A DNA stretch of 11,816 nucleotides from positions 1-11,816 of the forward strand of contig JBNMKO010000099.1 in the NCBI GenBank assembly GCA_050874385.1, written 5' to 3'. This document shows, piece by piece, positions 1 through 5,714 of this stretch. This DNA is from CAG-882 sp050874385 (lineage in GTDB: Bacteria > Bacillota > Clostridia > Lachnospirales > Lachnospiraceae). The position numbers and the translations under genes were made by a program. Each line of letters begins with the position of its first letter. Position 1 is the stretch's first letter. The notes under the pieces were generated by a model. The model was not told the DNA's origin. It made no database searches and saw nothing but the letters and a program-made list of their open reading frames with translations.

Positions 1-1308
1 GTGCCCTGTCGACCAAGCTATCTGGAGGTTGAAGCCGCCCGTCACCGCATCGAGGTCTAACACCTCGCCCGCAAAATAAAGTCCCTTAACCTTTTTAGAC
101 TCCATCGTGGAAGGGTCGATATCCTTCACGCTGACACCGCCCTGAGTGATAATCGCCTCATTGTAGCCCCTTAGCCCGGTGAGCGTAAATTCAAGATTTT
201 TTACTGTATTTATAAATCTCATTCTCTCATCGCGGCTTATCTCGTGAACCTTTTTGTACTCGTCTATTCCGCTTCTTCTAATAACCACAGGGATAAGCGA
301 TTTCGGCAAAAGCTTGTCGAGGGCGTTGTTGAAATTCTTGTTCATAAACTCATCAAAATCCCTCAACACGCGCGCGTCAAGCTGCTCCGCACTAAGTCCC
401 GGCTTCAAATCTATGACAAGCTTTAGTGGATGCTGCTTGATTTTCTTTGCCACATAACTGCTCGCGCTCAGCACCGTCGGACCGCTCACTCCAAAATGTG
501 TAAACAAAAGCTCGCCAAAATCCTCATAAAGTTTCTTTTTGCCGTCGTAGATAGTCACACCTGAATTTTTAAGCGCAAGCCCCTGAAGCTCCTTTACATC
601 CTCCTCAGCCACATTAAACGGGACAAGTGCCGGACTTAGCGCAGTCACATTATGTCCTGTTTTTTGTGCAAACTCATATCCATCGCCCGTCGAGCCTGTT
701 GTCGGATATGATATTCCGCCCGTCGCCACGATAACCGCATCCGCCGGATATATCTTTCCTGACGCACACTTAACACCTGTCACAATGTCCTTGTCATTTT
801 CACCACACGCTTTATTGCCCTTTTTGTTGTCATCGGCTTCATATGGCTCATTTCCTGACCCACTTCCGTTTCCAAAATCCGTGCCAACACTGTGGCTTAC
901 AACAACTTCTGTTACAGTTGTATCATACTCGATTTTGACACCGAGACGCTTCATTATTCTGACAAGTGCGGATATCACATCGCCGGCTCTGTCGCTCACC
1001 GGAAACACTCTGTTTCCCCTCTCAACCTTTGTCTCAAGCCCGGCTTCGTTTAACATTGCCACAACATCATCGTTTGTAAAGCCGTAAAAAGCACTGTAAA
1101 GAAACTTCTTATTTGTCACCACATTGTCAAAAAGTTCCTCCACGTCGCAGGCGTTTGTGATATTGCAACGCCCCTTGCCCGTTATATAAATCTTCTTTCC
1201 GGCTTTCTCATTCTTCTCAAGAACCGTCACCTGATGCCCATTCTGTGCCGCCGCTATCGCCGCCATCATTCCCGCTGCACCGGCTCCGATTACTATAATA
1301 TTGCCCAT
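1..1308 (-). CDS. BaiN/HI0933-family FAD-dependent oxidoreductase (C-terminus cut by window edge)
   Basis: Flavoprotein of the HI0933/YhiN/BaiN family (NAD(P)/FAD-dependent oxidoreductase, cytoplasmic); the physiological substrate cannot be told from sequence. All 436 visible codons are open. The N-terminus has a Rossmann dinucleotide fold (IGAGAAG, residues 7-13), then the family motif KGRCNITN (45-52), ATGGISYPTTGSTGDGY (193-209) and, near the window edge, GEVLDLDAVTGGFNLQ. Only a few residues should be missing. The ATG at 1308 is chosen because the family starts directly at the Rossmann strand and AGGAAA lies upstream. The frame stays open upstream to an ATG near 1386, without a good ribosome site. 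An insertion rich in Gly, Asn, Asp and Lys (about 139-172) separates two conserved blocks and is not expected in the family. The neighbouring ABC genes do not suggest a shared pathway. Confidence 0.93.
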   Translation of the reverse strand, partial: MGNIIVIGAGAAGMMAAIAAAQNGHQVTVLEKNEKAGKKIYITGKGRCNITNACDVEELFDNVVTNKKFLYSAFYGFTNDDVVAMLNEAGLETKVERGNRVFPVSDRAGDVISALVRIMKRLGVKIEYDTTVTEVVVSHSVGTDFGNGSGSGNEPYEADDNKKGNKACGENDKDIVTGVKCASGKIYPADAVIVATGGISYPTTGSTGDGYEFAQKTGHNVTALSPALVPFNVAEEDVKELQGLALKNSGVTIYDGKKKLYEDFGELLFTHFGVSGPTVLSASSYVAKKIKQHPLKLVIDLKPGLSAEQLDARVLRDFDEFMNKNFNNALDKLLPKSLIPVVIRRSGIDEYKKVHEISRDERMRFINTVKNLEFTLTGLRGYNEAIITQGGVSVKDIDPSTMESKKVKGLYFAGEVLDLDAVTGGFNLQIAWSTGH

Positions 1309-1504
1309 ATTTTTAATTTCCTTTTTACCTAATTTTCCCAAGTGATGCGAACAAATCCACGTCAAGCTGATTAATTTCGTCATTGCAAATTACTTTTAAA
1401 ACTATAATGGGATACAACAAAATTAACGACTAAACATTTCCATTCTGCAAAGCCATATTTCTACAAATAAAAAATAGCCAATGTAGTTGTCGTAGTACTG
1501 ATTA
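1309..1504. other. AT-rich intergenic region upstream of the flavoprotein
   Basis: No convincing gene. On the minus strand there is a TATAGT hexamer (1401-1406) that could be a -10 box, but the -35 position holds only a poor CGTTAA-like match, so a promoter here is weak. No clear intrinsic terminator is visible for the upstream ABC gene. Confidence 0.4.
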
Positions 1505-1657
1505 TTAATCGCTTTCACCTATCTCAAACATATTTTTGTTTCCTGCCTTAACAATATATATTATATTATAAATCAAAACCAGCCCGATAGCAAGCCACCA
1601 AAAACAATAACTATGACATGTTATTCCGCATGTCACTTTTTCATAGTTATAATAAAA
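1505..1657 (-). pseudogene. Out-of-frame C-terminal membrane segment of the ABC fusion (probable remnant)
   Basis: Downstream of the TGA that ends the ABC fusion gene, another frame is open for 50 codons and closes at TAA 1505-1507. It carries a clear hydrophobic helix (WWLAIGLVLIYNIIYIV) followed by a charged tail ending FEIGESD, the shape expected for the last helix and cytoplasmic tail of an ABC-2 type permease. It has no start codon with a ribosome site, so it is unlikely to be a gene of its own. I infer that it is the original 3' end of the fusion gene, displaced by frameshifts or by insertion of the adjacent palindrome. Two frame changes would be needed to rejoin it. It could instead be a chance open frame. 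Confidence 0.45.
1607..1650. repeat. 44-bp palindromic element with two alternative pairings
   Basis: Ten-base perfect inverted arms (ATAACTATGA at 1607-1616, TCATAGTTAT at 1641-1650) enclose a second pair, TGACATG (1614-1620) and CATGTCA (1629-1635). The inner stem with the outermost seven bases gives a 14-bp hairpin bulged on one side. It lies between the two coding frames of the ABC fusion gene's 3' end. It could act as a weak terminator, although no clean T tract follows, or be a small inserted palindromic unit. Confidence 0.6.
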
Positions 1658-1683
1658 TCATTTCTATCATTATCTCCACATCG

Positions 1684-3003
1684 TCAGCATAATACAGCCA
1701 TAACAACCGTCGCAATCGCCGTCAGCACAGCCACAATCACATAATCCGCAAAAATTATTCCAAGCACCGCAAACATAGCTCCTCCATTTCCCATTATCGC
1801 CGTAACGGCGACAAACTGCACAACTGCAACCGCCGCAAAACACCATGAGCTTTTAAGCATACACAGCATGCGCGCGCTCCACAGTGTCCACGGCTCCAAT
1901 CCGAAAAAATGTCCCACACGCATAAGTACCACTTTTTTCTCCGCACCTTTCTGCGTTACCAAGCCCATGTACTGTACCATAATTCCTGCAAACACCAGTC
2001 CTGCAATAAACCCGGACGCAAACTCCAATTCGCCATCCACCAGAAAAACTACCCAGCCGAATATAAACTGAAAAAAGCATATAATATATGAGCCAAATCT
2101 CGACGCACTCTTTAGATATACCCCGCGGTAAAAGTTCTGCACACCCTTCAAATCTGGCATGTCACTCTTTAACAGTGCCTTTTTCTTATCGCCATGCGCT
2201 TTGCCATTATGTATTTTTGCGTCCTGCATTTTTGTGTTATATATTGATGTATCTTGCATTTTTGTATTTTGCATTTCTACATTTTGTATTTTAGTGTTAT
2301 GTCCGTTGGTACCATTCGCTATAATGTTATCCATTGAAATATTATGTGTTTCTGTATTCCGTATTTCTGCATCCTGCCCTTGTATGTCGGCGATTTCGTT
2401 CTTACTTACCGTGAGTCTTCCGCCGTCCATCACCCCGATAAAATCCGCAATTCTTTCAAGTTCATTTGTAAGGTGTGTTGAAAAAATAACGCTTATCATC
2501 TGCTTTTCAACGGCTTCCTGAAGCATATATAAAAATTCTCTGCAAAACACCACATCAAGCCCGCTCGTCGGCTCGTCAAGAAGCAATAAGCTCGGATGAT
2601 GCCCCATCGCAAACGCAAACTGAAAACGAACTTTTTCGCCCTTTGACAAAAGACCATATACTTTGTGCGGCTCTAATCCGACACTTTTTAGTCTGTCGTA
2701 GAACTCATCCTCGTCATAATCTTTGTACAGATTTTTAAACACTTCCATATTTTCCTTCAAGGTCGCCTCTATGAAAAAAGGCGCATCCTCCATTATAAAA
2801 CCTGCCTGCCCCTCATACTCCACGCTTCCGCTTTTTATCAAAGACGGGTTTAATATACTTTTTAAAAGCGTGGTCTTTCCCGAACCCATTCTTCCCACAA
2901 GCCCCATTATGTAACCCTTTGGCAATGTAAAATTTATATCACAAAGCTCAAACTTTCCCTGTTTTCTGCAAAGTCCGCTGACCACCAGCGCATTTTCTTC
3001 CAT
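1684..3003 (-). CDS. ABC transporter ATPase fused to a membrane domain, with pentapeptide-repeat linker
   Basis: Energises export or movement of an unidentified substrate across the cytoplasmic membrane. Start ATG 3003 is chosen because GGGAGGGAG (3011-3019) sits 7 bases upstream; an in-frame TTG at 3021 overlaps that site. Product is 439 residues. The nucleotide-binding domain (1-200) has Walker A GRMGSGKT (37-44), signature LSKGE (119-123), Walker B LLLLDE (139-144), SGLD D-loop and switch His177. Residues 212-271 are twelve pentapeptide units. From about 300 there are four or five hydrophobic helices (306-324, 328-349, 387-404, 409-439). The protein stops inside the last hydrophobic stretch, with no cytoplasmic tail, and a plausible tail lies out of frame downstream. 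Last gene of the locus, 36 bases after the GntR gene. The fused layout resembles ABC-2 exporters of YtrB type; the substrate is unknown. Confidence 0.88.
   Translation of the reverse strand: MEENALVVSGLCRKQGKFELCDINFTLPKGYIMGLVGRMGSGKTTLLKSILNPSLIKSGSVEYEGQAGFIMEDAPFFIEATLKENMEVFKNLYKDYDEDEFYDRLKSVGLEPHKVYGLLSKGEKVRFQFAFAMGHHPSLLLLDEPTSGLDVVFCREFLYMLQEAVEKQMISVIFSTHLTNELERIADFIGVMDGGRLTVSKNEIADIQGQDAEIRNTETHNISMDNIIANGTNGHNTKIQNVEMQNTKMQDTSIYNTKMQDAKIHNGKAHGDKKKALLKSDMPDLKGVQNFYRGVYLKSASRFGSYIICFFQFIFGWVVFLVDGELEFASGFIAGLVFAGIMVQYMGLVTQKGAEKKVVLMRVGHFFGLEPWTLWSARMLCMLKSSWCFAAVAVVQFVAVTAIMGNGGAMFAVLGIIFADYVIVAVLTAIATVVMAVLC
2191..2370 (-). repeat. Twelve tandem 15-bp units encoding pentapeptide repeats
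   Basis: The linker of the ABC fusion is twelve consecutive in-frame pentads. Examples are AEIRN, TETHN, TKIQN, VEMQN, TKMQD (twice) and AKIHN. The consensus is small/Thr, Lys or Glu, Ile or Met, Gln or His, Asn or Asp. At DNA level the unit is 15 bp, the best copies reading ACAAAAATGCARGAY. Units 4 and 5 are the most degenerate. Growth by replication slippage is likely. Confidence 0.85.
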
Positions 3004-3039
3004 AAACAATCTCCCTCCCAATAATTTAGATATTTTATT

Positions 3040-3408
3040 TTAATCCCAAAGAAGCTCTATCATCGACTGCACTTCCTCGAGCGACAACCCTGCGGCTTTT
3101 CCTTCATTTATAAGCTGTGCCGCCGTCTCCTCTATGAGCTTTAACCGTTTTTCTTTTAATATCTCCACCTTGCTCGGCGACACGAAAAAGCCTCTCTGGG
3201 GCACAGAATAAATCAGCCCCTCATTTTCAAGCTCCTCATAAGCCCTCTTGGTCGTTATGACGCTTATCTGAAGCTCCTTTGCAAGCTGTCTTATCGACGG
3301 AAGCATCTCGTCGGGAGCTAAAGCGTAGCTTAATATTCCCTCCTTTATCTGCCTTGTAATCTGCTCATATATCGGCACATTGCTCTTATCCGAAATTATT
3401 ATCTGCAT
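3040..3408 (-). CDS. GntR-family transcriptional regulator, YtrA subfamily
   Basis: Cytoplasmic DNA-binding repressor of 122 residues, the usual length for the YtrA subfamily, which has a winged-helix GntR domain and only a short helical tail for dimerisation. Residues 1-70 hold the characteristic SNVPIYEQITRQIKEGILSY start, the PSIRQLAKELQISVITTKRAYEELENEGL recognition region (split here only by reading) and the wing YSVPQRGFFV. The remaining 45 residues are helical and charged. Start ATG 3408 has GAAGGG about 10 bases upstream. It sits between the permease and the second ABC gene. Family members normally repress the ABC operon that encodes them, so its probable target is the operator at 5566-5609, and it may also act on its own upstream region. 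The ligand is unknown; some relatives respond to cell-envelope stress. Confidence 0.93.
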   Translation of the reverse strand: MQIIISDKSNVPIYEQITRQIKEGILSYALAPDEMLPSIRQLAKELQISVITTKRAYEELENEGLIYSVPQRGFFVSPSKVEILKEKRLKLIEETAAQLINEGKAAGLSLEEVQSMIELLWD

Positions 3409-3521
3409 CTATTCACAACCCTTCTTTCACATAAAAAATTATAAATTGGCAAGTTTAAAACGTCGCACATATTTGTTTGCCATATAAAAATATTTTACAA
3501 CGGCTCACTTTATCAATGGTG
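3409..3521 (-). promoter_or_regulatory. Spacer with possible internal promoter for the GntR gene
   Basis: A perfect TATAAT (minus strand, 3438-3443) lies about 30 bases before the GntR start, but no good -35 hexamer is at the right distance. A 6-bp inverted pair, TGGCAA/TTGCCA, flanks the sequence just upstream of it and could be a weak hairpin or regulator half-sites. The 113-bp gap is long for an operon, which supports a second start point here. Confidence 0.4.
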
Positions 3522-4229
3522 TTAAAAACGCTCATCCGCGGCATTTGTTTTATTTTTAGATGTCCCATTCAAACCCTCATTGACATTTACAATTTTATAC
3601 TCCTCAAAATCCGAGTGCCGCATGTAATACAGCTTTACAAGCGCCTGAACCAAAATCCCTCCAAAACCAAATAGCATCACCGCCACAACATTACAGTTGC
3701 GTCCCTTGTCATATGCTAACATACAGAGCGCTATAATGAAAGAAATCCATGCGAGCACGCTGAAAAAAACTCCAAAGCCTTTTTCCCTCATTGATGCCGC
3801 ATCATACCATCCGCAAAAATAATATGCACTTCCCATCTCAAAAAACATGAGCGCAATCAATATCACACTGTTTGCTATATACATCTGCGGCTGATACGCA
3901 TCTCCATAAAATAAATATTTTACTCCTGCTGCTGCAAACAAAAGTACGACAAATATCATCTCCCCTACAAACTGCCTGTACATCATAAGCTTTTTTCTGT
4001 CCGCTGCGCCAATCGGCATGACAAAAAATATCCTGTCACATGACGGTATAAGTCTCATCAATGCCATCTCAATAACCCAAGCAAAGTAAAATCCAAACAT
4101 ATTATCATCAGGCGGCAACAACGCAAATACAGCTATCACCAACATAACAAATATTCTGTACCCCTTAAAGCAATGCTTTATATCGCACCACAGTACATTC
4201 ATAGCCAATTTCAATATTCTTCCATCCAT
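3522..4229 (-). CDS. ABC-2 type membrane permease subunit
   Basis: Integral membrane protein of 235 residues with about six hydrophobic helices (roughly 25-38, 44-62, 88-107, 118-140, 152-172, 180-203) and a polar tail after 204. The segment after helix 2 (RIFFVMPIGAADRKKLMMYR, 66-85) matches the ABC-2 permease pattern, in which a proline-containing loop is followed by basic residues that contact the ATPase. Start ATG 4229 is preferred because GGGAG (4236-4240) lies 6 bases upstream; an in-frame GTG at 4247 lies in a hairpin with no ribosome site. Its natural partner is the ATPase encoded just upstream, across the hairpin-rich spacer. No substrate can be inferred. The short C-terminal tail is rich in Asn, Lys and Asp. 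Confidence 0.85.
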   Translation of the reverse strand: MDGRILKLAMNVLWCDIKHCFKGYRIFVMLVIAVFALLPPDDNMFGFYFAWVIEMALMRLIPSCDRIFFVMPIGAADRKKLMMYRQFVGEMIFVVLLFAAAGVKYLFYGDAYQPQMYIANSVILIALMFFEMGSAYYFCGWYDAASMREKGFGVFFSVLAWISFIIALCMLAYDKGRNCNVVAVMLFGFGGILVQALVKLYYMRHSDFEEYKIVNVNEGLNGTSKNKTNAADERF

Positions 4230-4242
4230 AATAATCTCCCAT

Positions 4243-4262
4243 GTCACTGCTTTTGCAGTGAC
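4243..4262. repeat. Perfect 8-bp hairpin abutting the permease ribosome site
   Basis: GTCACTGC, four-base loop, GCAGTGAC. On the minus-strand transcript the hairpin ends two bases before the GGGAG ribosome site of the permease gene, so it could affect translation start or protect a processed 5' end. Confidence 0.75.
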
Positions 4263-4274
4263 TCAAATAGTAAT

Positions 4275-4298
4275 GAAAAACGCTCTTTTGCGTTTTTC
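4275..4298 (-). terminator. Possible weak, bidirectional intrinsic terminator inside the ABC operon
   Basis: A 9-bp perfect stem (GAAAAACGC/GCGTTTTTC) with a 6-base loop. The minus-strand transcript reads GCGUUUUUCAUU after the loop, terminator-like but with a broken U tract. It may attenuate transcription into the permease rather than stop it fully. Confidence 0.5.
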
Positions 4299-4300
4299 CC

Positions 4301-4363
4301 GTGTGAAAAATCTTAATACATCTTAGACAGTGTCTTTTACTGTCTTAGATGTATTTTTCACAC
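4301..4363. repeat. Long bulged inverted repeat in the ATPase-permease spacer
   Basis: Arms of about 25 bases: GTGTGAAAAAT (4301-4311) pairs with ATTTTTCACAC (4353-4363), and ACATCT plus AGACAGT pair with ACTGTCT and AGATGT around a 7-base loop (4332-4338). There is one mismatch and one 6-base bulge. It begins only 12 bases after the stop codon of the ATPase gene. Confidence 0.8.
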
Positions 4364-4375
4364 TAGCCTCCATTG

Positions 4376-5209
4376 TCATAAAAGATATTCCACAATATTT
4401 CCAAGTCCCGCCGGCTCGTCTACAGGTGCCAATTTAAGATAATCTTTTTCCGTATCGACAAGTCCTTCGCTGAATGTCTCCTCATCCCTGCGTCCGACCA
4501 ATGCCTTCTCCATATAGTCAAGCTGTTTTTTGCTTCCCTTCACTACATGATATTTCTCCACAAGCTCTTCCTTCGTCCCAAAATAAGCCTGCTGCCCGTT
4601 TTTTATTGCGAGCACATAGTCCGCCCTCTTGTCAAGCTCCTCCATGAGATGGCTCGCCCAGAAAATAATATGCCCCTCATCCTCATATTCGCTAATCATC
4701 TCGTATAGCTCCTCCCTCGCATAGCTGTCAAGATGTGCCGACGGCTCGTCAAGAAAAAGAACCTCTGACTTATAAGAAAATGCAAACGCCATCTGCACCA
4801 CCATGATATTTCCCCTCGACAGCTTGTCAAGCGGCTTGTTAAACGGAATATTATATCTTTTTAAAACATCATAATATTTCCCCCTGTCAAACGCTTCATA
4901 AAAATCTCCAAAACACTTTTCCAACTCCCTCGGCGTGTATTCTTTTGGAAAAGGACATCTCTCAAGAATGTATGCAAAGCGCCTTGACATTTCATTCATC
5001 CCCACCGCTTCACCTTCCATTTCCCATTTACATTTACATTCCCCAAAAAACTTTTCCGTCCCAAGCAGACAATTAAAAAATGTGCTCTTTCCACAGCCGT
5101 TCTTTCCTATGACCGCAATCACATAGCCCGCATCCACATCAATGTTGACCGGTCCAAGCGTAAAACTGTTAAAAACCTTTTTCATGTCTTTTATATGTAG
5201 TCCATACAT
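4376..5209 (-). CDS. ABC transporter ATP-binding protein
   Basis: Cytoplasmic ATPase, probably partnered with the permease encoded next. From ATG 5209 it is 277 residues. It has Walker A GKNGCGKST (35-43), signature LSRGN (130-134, with Asn where Gln or Glu is commoner), Walker B VLFLDE (150-155), an unusual D-loop SAHLD (157-161) and switch His187. A C-terminal extension of about 60 residues follows the ATPase core. ATG 5209 is preferred because the conserved domain begins directly there and AAGGAGG (5222-5228) precedes it, though the 12-base spacing is long. The frame is open upstream to ATG 5302, giving 308 residues. That extension contains the third copy of the leader peptide repeat and begins 9 bases after the leader ORF's stop, so translational coupling could use it. 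Which start is used is unresolved. Confidence 0.9.
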   Translation of the reverse strand: MYGLHIKDMKKVFNSFTLGPVNIDVDAGYVIAVIGKNGCGKSTFFNCLLGTEKFFGECKCKWEMEGEAVGMNEMSRRFAYILERCPFPKEYTPRELEKCFGDFYEAFDRGKYYDVLKRYNIPFNKPLDKLSRGNIMVVQMAFAFSYKSEVLFLDEPSAHLDSYAREELYEMISEYEDEGHIIFWASHLMEELDKRADYVLAIKNGQQAYFGTKEELVEKYHVVKGSKKQLDYMEKALVGRRDEETFSEGLVDTEKDYLKLAPVDEPAGLGNIVEYLL

Positions 5210-5257
5210 TTTGCTTTCAAACCTCCTTTTCGCACTTACAGCAATCAAATTTTTTCC

Positions 5258-5428
5258 CTCTGCTTTGCATAAATTCAATGCTGTCAAGTGGTTATTCCTC
5301 ATAACTAATTTTCACTCTGCTTTACACAAATTCAATATTGTTAAGTGATTATTCCCCATAGCTAATTTTCGCTCTGCTTTACACAAATTCAATATTGTTA
5401 AGTGATTATTGCTCATAGCTAAATGTCA
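5258..5428 (-). repeat. Three tandem 57-bp repeats in the ABC leader
   Basis: Copies at 5258-5314, 5315-5371 and 5372-5428 abut with an exact 57-bp (19-codon) period. The two upstream copies in transcription order share 39 identical consecutive bases; the copy nearest the ABC gene has diverged. Each holds an in-frame ATG (5302, 5359, 5416) followed by codons for NNHLTxLNLCKAE. Differences between the diverged and the other copies fall mostly at synonymous positions. Confidence 0.9.
5312..5416 (-). CDS. Putative 34-residue leader peptide built of two repeats
   Basis: Small ORF starting at ATG 5416, in which MSNNHLTILNLCKAE is followed by a four-residue joint and MGNNHLTILNLCKAE, then TGA (5312-5314). 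AGGTG (5427-5431) lies 10 bases upstream of the ATG and is a moderate ribosome site, located in the loop of a hairpin. The ORF is in the same frame as the ABC ATPase, whose upstream ATG (5302) comes 9 bases after this stop. It could be a regulatory leader peptide, a way to feed ribosomes to ATG 5302, or a decayed N-terminal extension broken by a TGA. No known leader peptide family is recognised. Confidence 0.45.
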   Translation of the reverse strand: MSNNHLTILNLCKAERKLAMGNNHLTILNLCKAE

Positions 5429-5448
5429 CCTAACATTTAACCAATGTT
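5420..5448 (-). promoter_or_regulatory. Two mutually exclusive hairpins before the leader peptide
   Basis: On the minus strand AACATT (5443-5448) can pair with AATGTT (5432-5437). Alternatively TAAATGT (5433-5439) can pair with ACATTTA (5420-5426). The two stems share the central AAATGTT, so only one can form. The second places the AGGTG ribosome site in its loop. This layout is compatible with a translational switch. Confidence 0.45.
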
Positions 5449-5450
5449 CT

Positions 5451-5501
5451 CTAGTTAAGCAGACATTTGCAATGAACTTCGCTGTCTATTGCTCTGCGCA
5501 A
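5451..5501 (-). CDS. Possible 16-residue upstream peptide, TTG start
   Basis: A full AAGGAGG (5515-5521) lies in the leader with no gene close behind it. The nearest usable initiator is TTG 5501, 13 bases downstream, opening a 16-codon frame (LRRAIDSEVHCKCLLN) that ends at TAG 5451-5453. The long spacing and TTG start make this weak. The strong ribosome site is the main reason to list it. Confidence 0.25.
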   Translation of the reverse strand: MRRAIDSEVHCKCLLN

Positions 5502-5565
5502 TAAAAATATACCGCCTCCTTATTAATGTTAAAATTAACTCAAACTTATATACCGTCAGGCCCTT

Positions 5566-5609
5566 CTGTATATATCTGTGTATATACAATATATACAGCT
5601 TATATACAG
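5566..5609 (-). promoter_or_regulatory. Nested palindromic operator overlapping the ABC promoter
   Basis: Four copies of the half-site TGTATATA form two concentric inverted pairs. The inner palindrome TGTATATATTGTATATACA (5579-5597) has perfect 8-bp arms and a 3-base centre. The outer pair CTGTATATA/TATATACAG (5566-5574 and 5601-5609) shares the same centre. The array covers the -10 box and the spacer. Binding there would block RNA polymerase. The probable ligand is the YtrA-type GntR repressor encoded in the same locus. Confidence 0.7.
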
Positions 5610-5618
5610 CTTTGTCAA
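5590..5618 (-). promoter_or_regulatory. Near-consensus sigma-A promoter of the ABC operon
   Basis: TTGACA (5613-5618), a 17-bp spacer and TATATA (5590-5595) on the minus strand. Transcription would start near 5583, giving about 375 bases of leader before ATG 5209. The -35 box begins 12 bases after the T tract of the preceding terminator. Confidence 0.8.
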
Positions 5619-5629
5619 TAGCTAATATG

Positions 5630-5676
5630 AAAAAACGCGCCACCAGACACAAAAAATATCTGATAACGCGCTTTTT
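5630..5676 (-). terminator. Intrinsic terminator of the lipoprotein gene
   Basis: On the minus-strand transcript, AAAAAGCGCGUUAUCAGAUA pairs with the following arm, ending GGCGCGUUUUUU, through Watson-Crick and G-U pairs across about 21 bp. A U tract at 5635-5630 follows. On the plus strand the wobble pairs become A-C mismatches, so it works in one direction. It lies about 40 bases after the lipoprotein stop. Confidence 0.85.
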
Positions 5677-5714
5677 ACATTTTTCGCTATAAAAAATACT
5701 TCCCTCAACCTCAT

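Noticed and set aside
2159..2521. 120-codon plus-strand ORF rich in Phe, Cys and Ile
   Set aside because: Antisense to the pentapeptide repeats and ATPase core; the apparent hydrophobicity comes from the complementary repeat.
3004..3021. TTG start six codons upstream for the ABC fusion
   Set aside because: It overlaps the GGGAGGGAG ribosome site that serves ATG 3003.
4323..4373. 16-codon ORF (MEASVKNTSKTVKDTV) just after the ATPase stop
   Set aside because: No ribosome site ahead of its ATG, and its codons are the arms of the long hairpin.
5258..5428. CRISPR-like array
   Set aside because: The repeats are contiguous with no unique spacers, they diverge by coding-type changes, and no cas genes are present.
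5303..5583. Known riboswitch class in the long ABC leader
   Set aside because: I recognise no conserved aptamer core; the structure is explained by repeats and simple hairpins.
5455..5652. 65-codon minus-strand ORF between the lipoprotein and ABC genes
   Set aside because: It begins inside the terminator stem and runs through the promoter and operator; no ribosome site and a composition shaped by the TATATA repeats.
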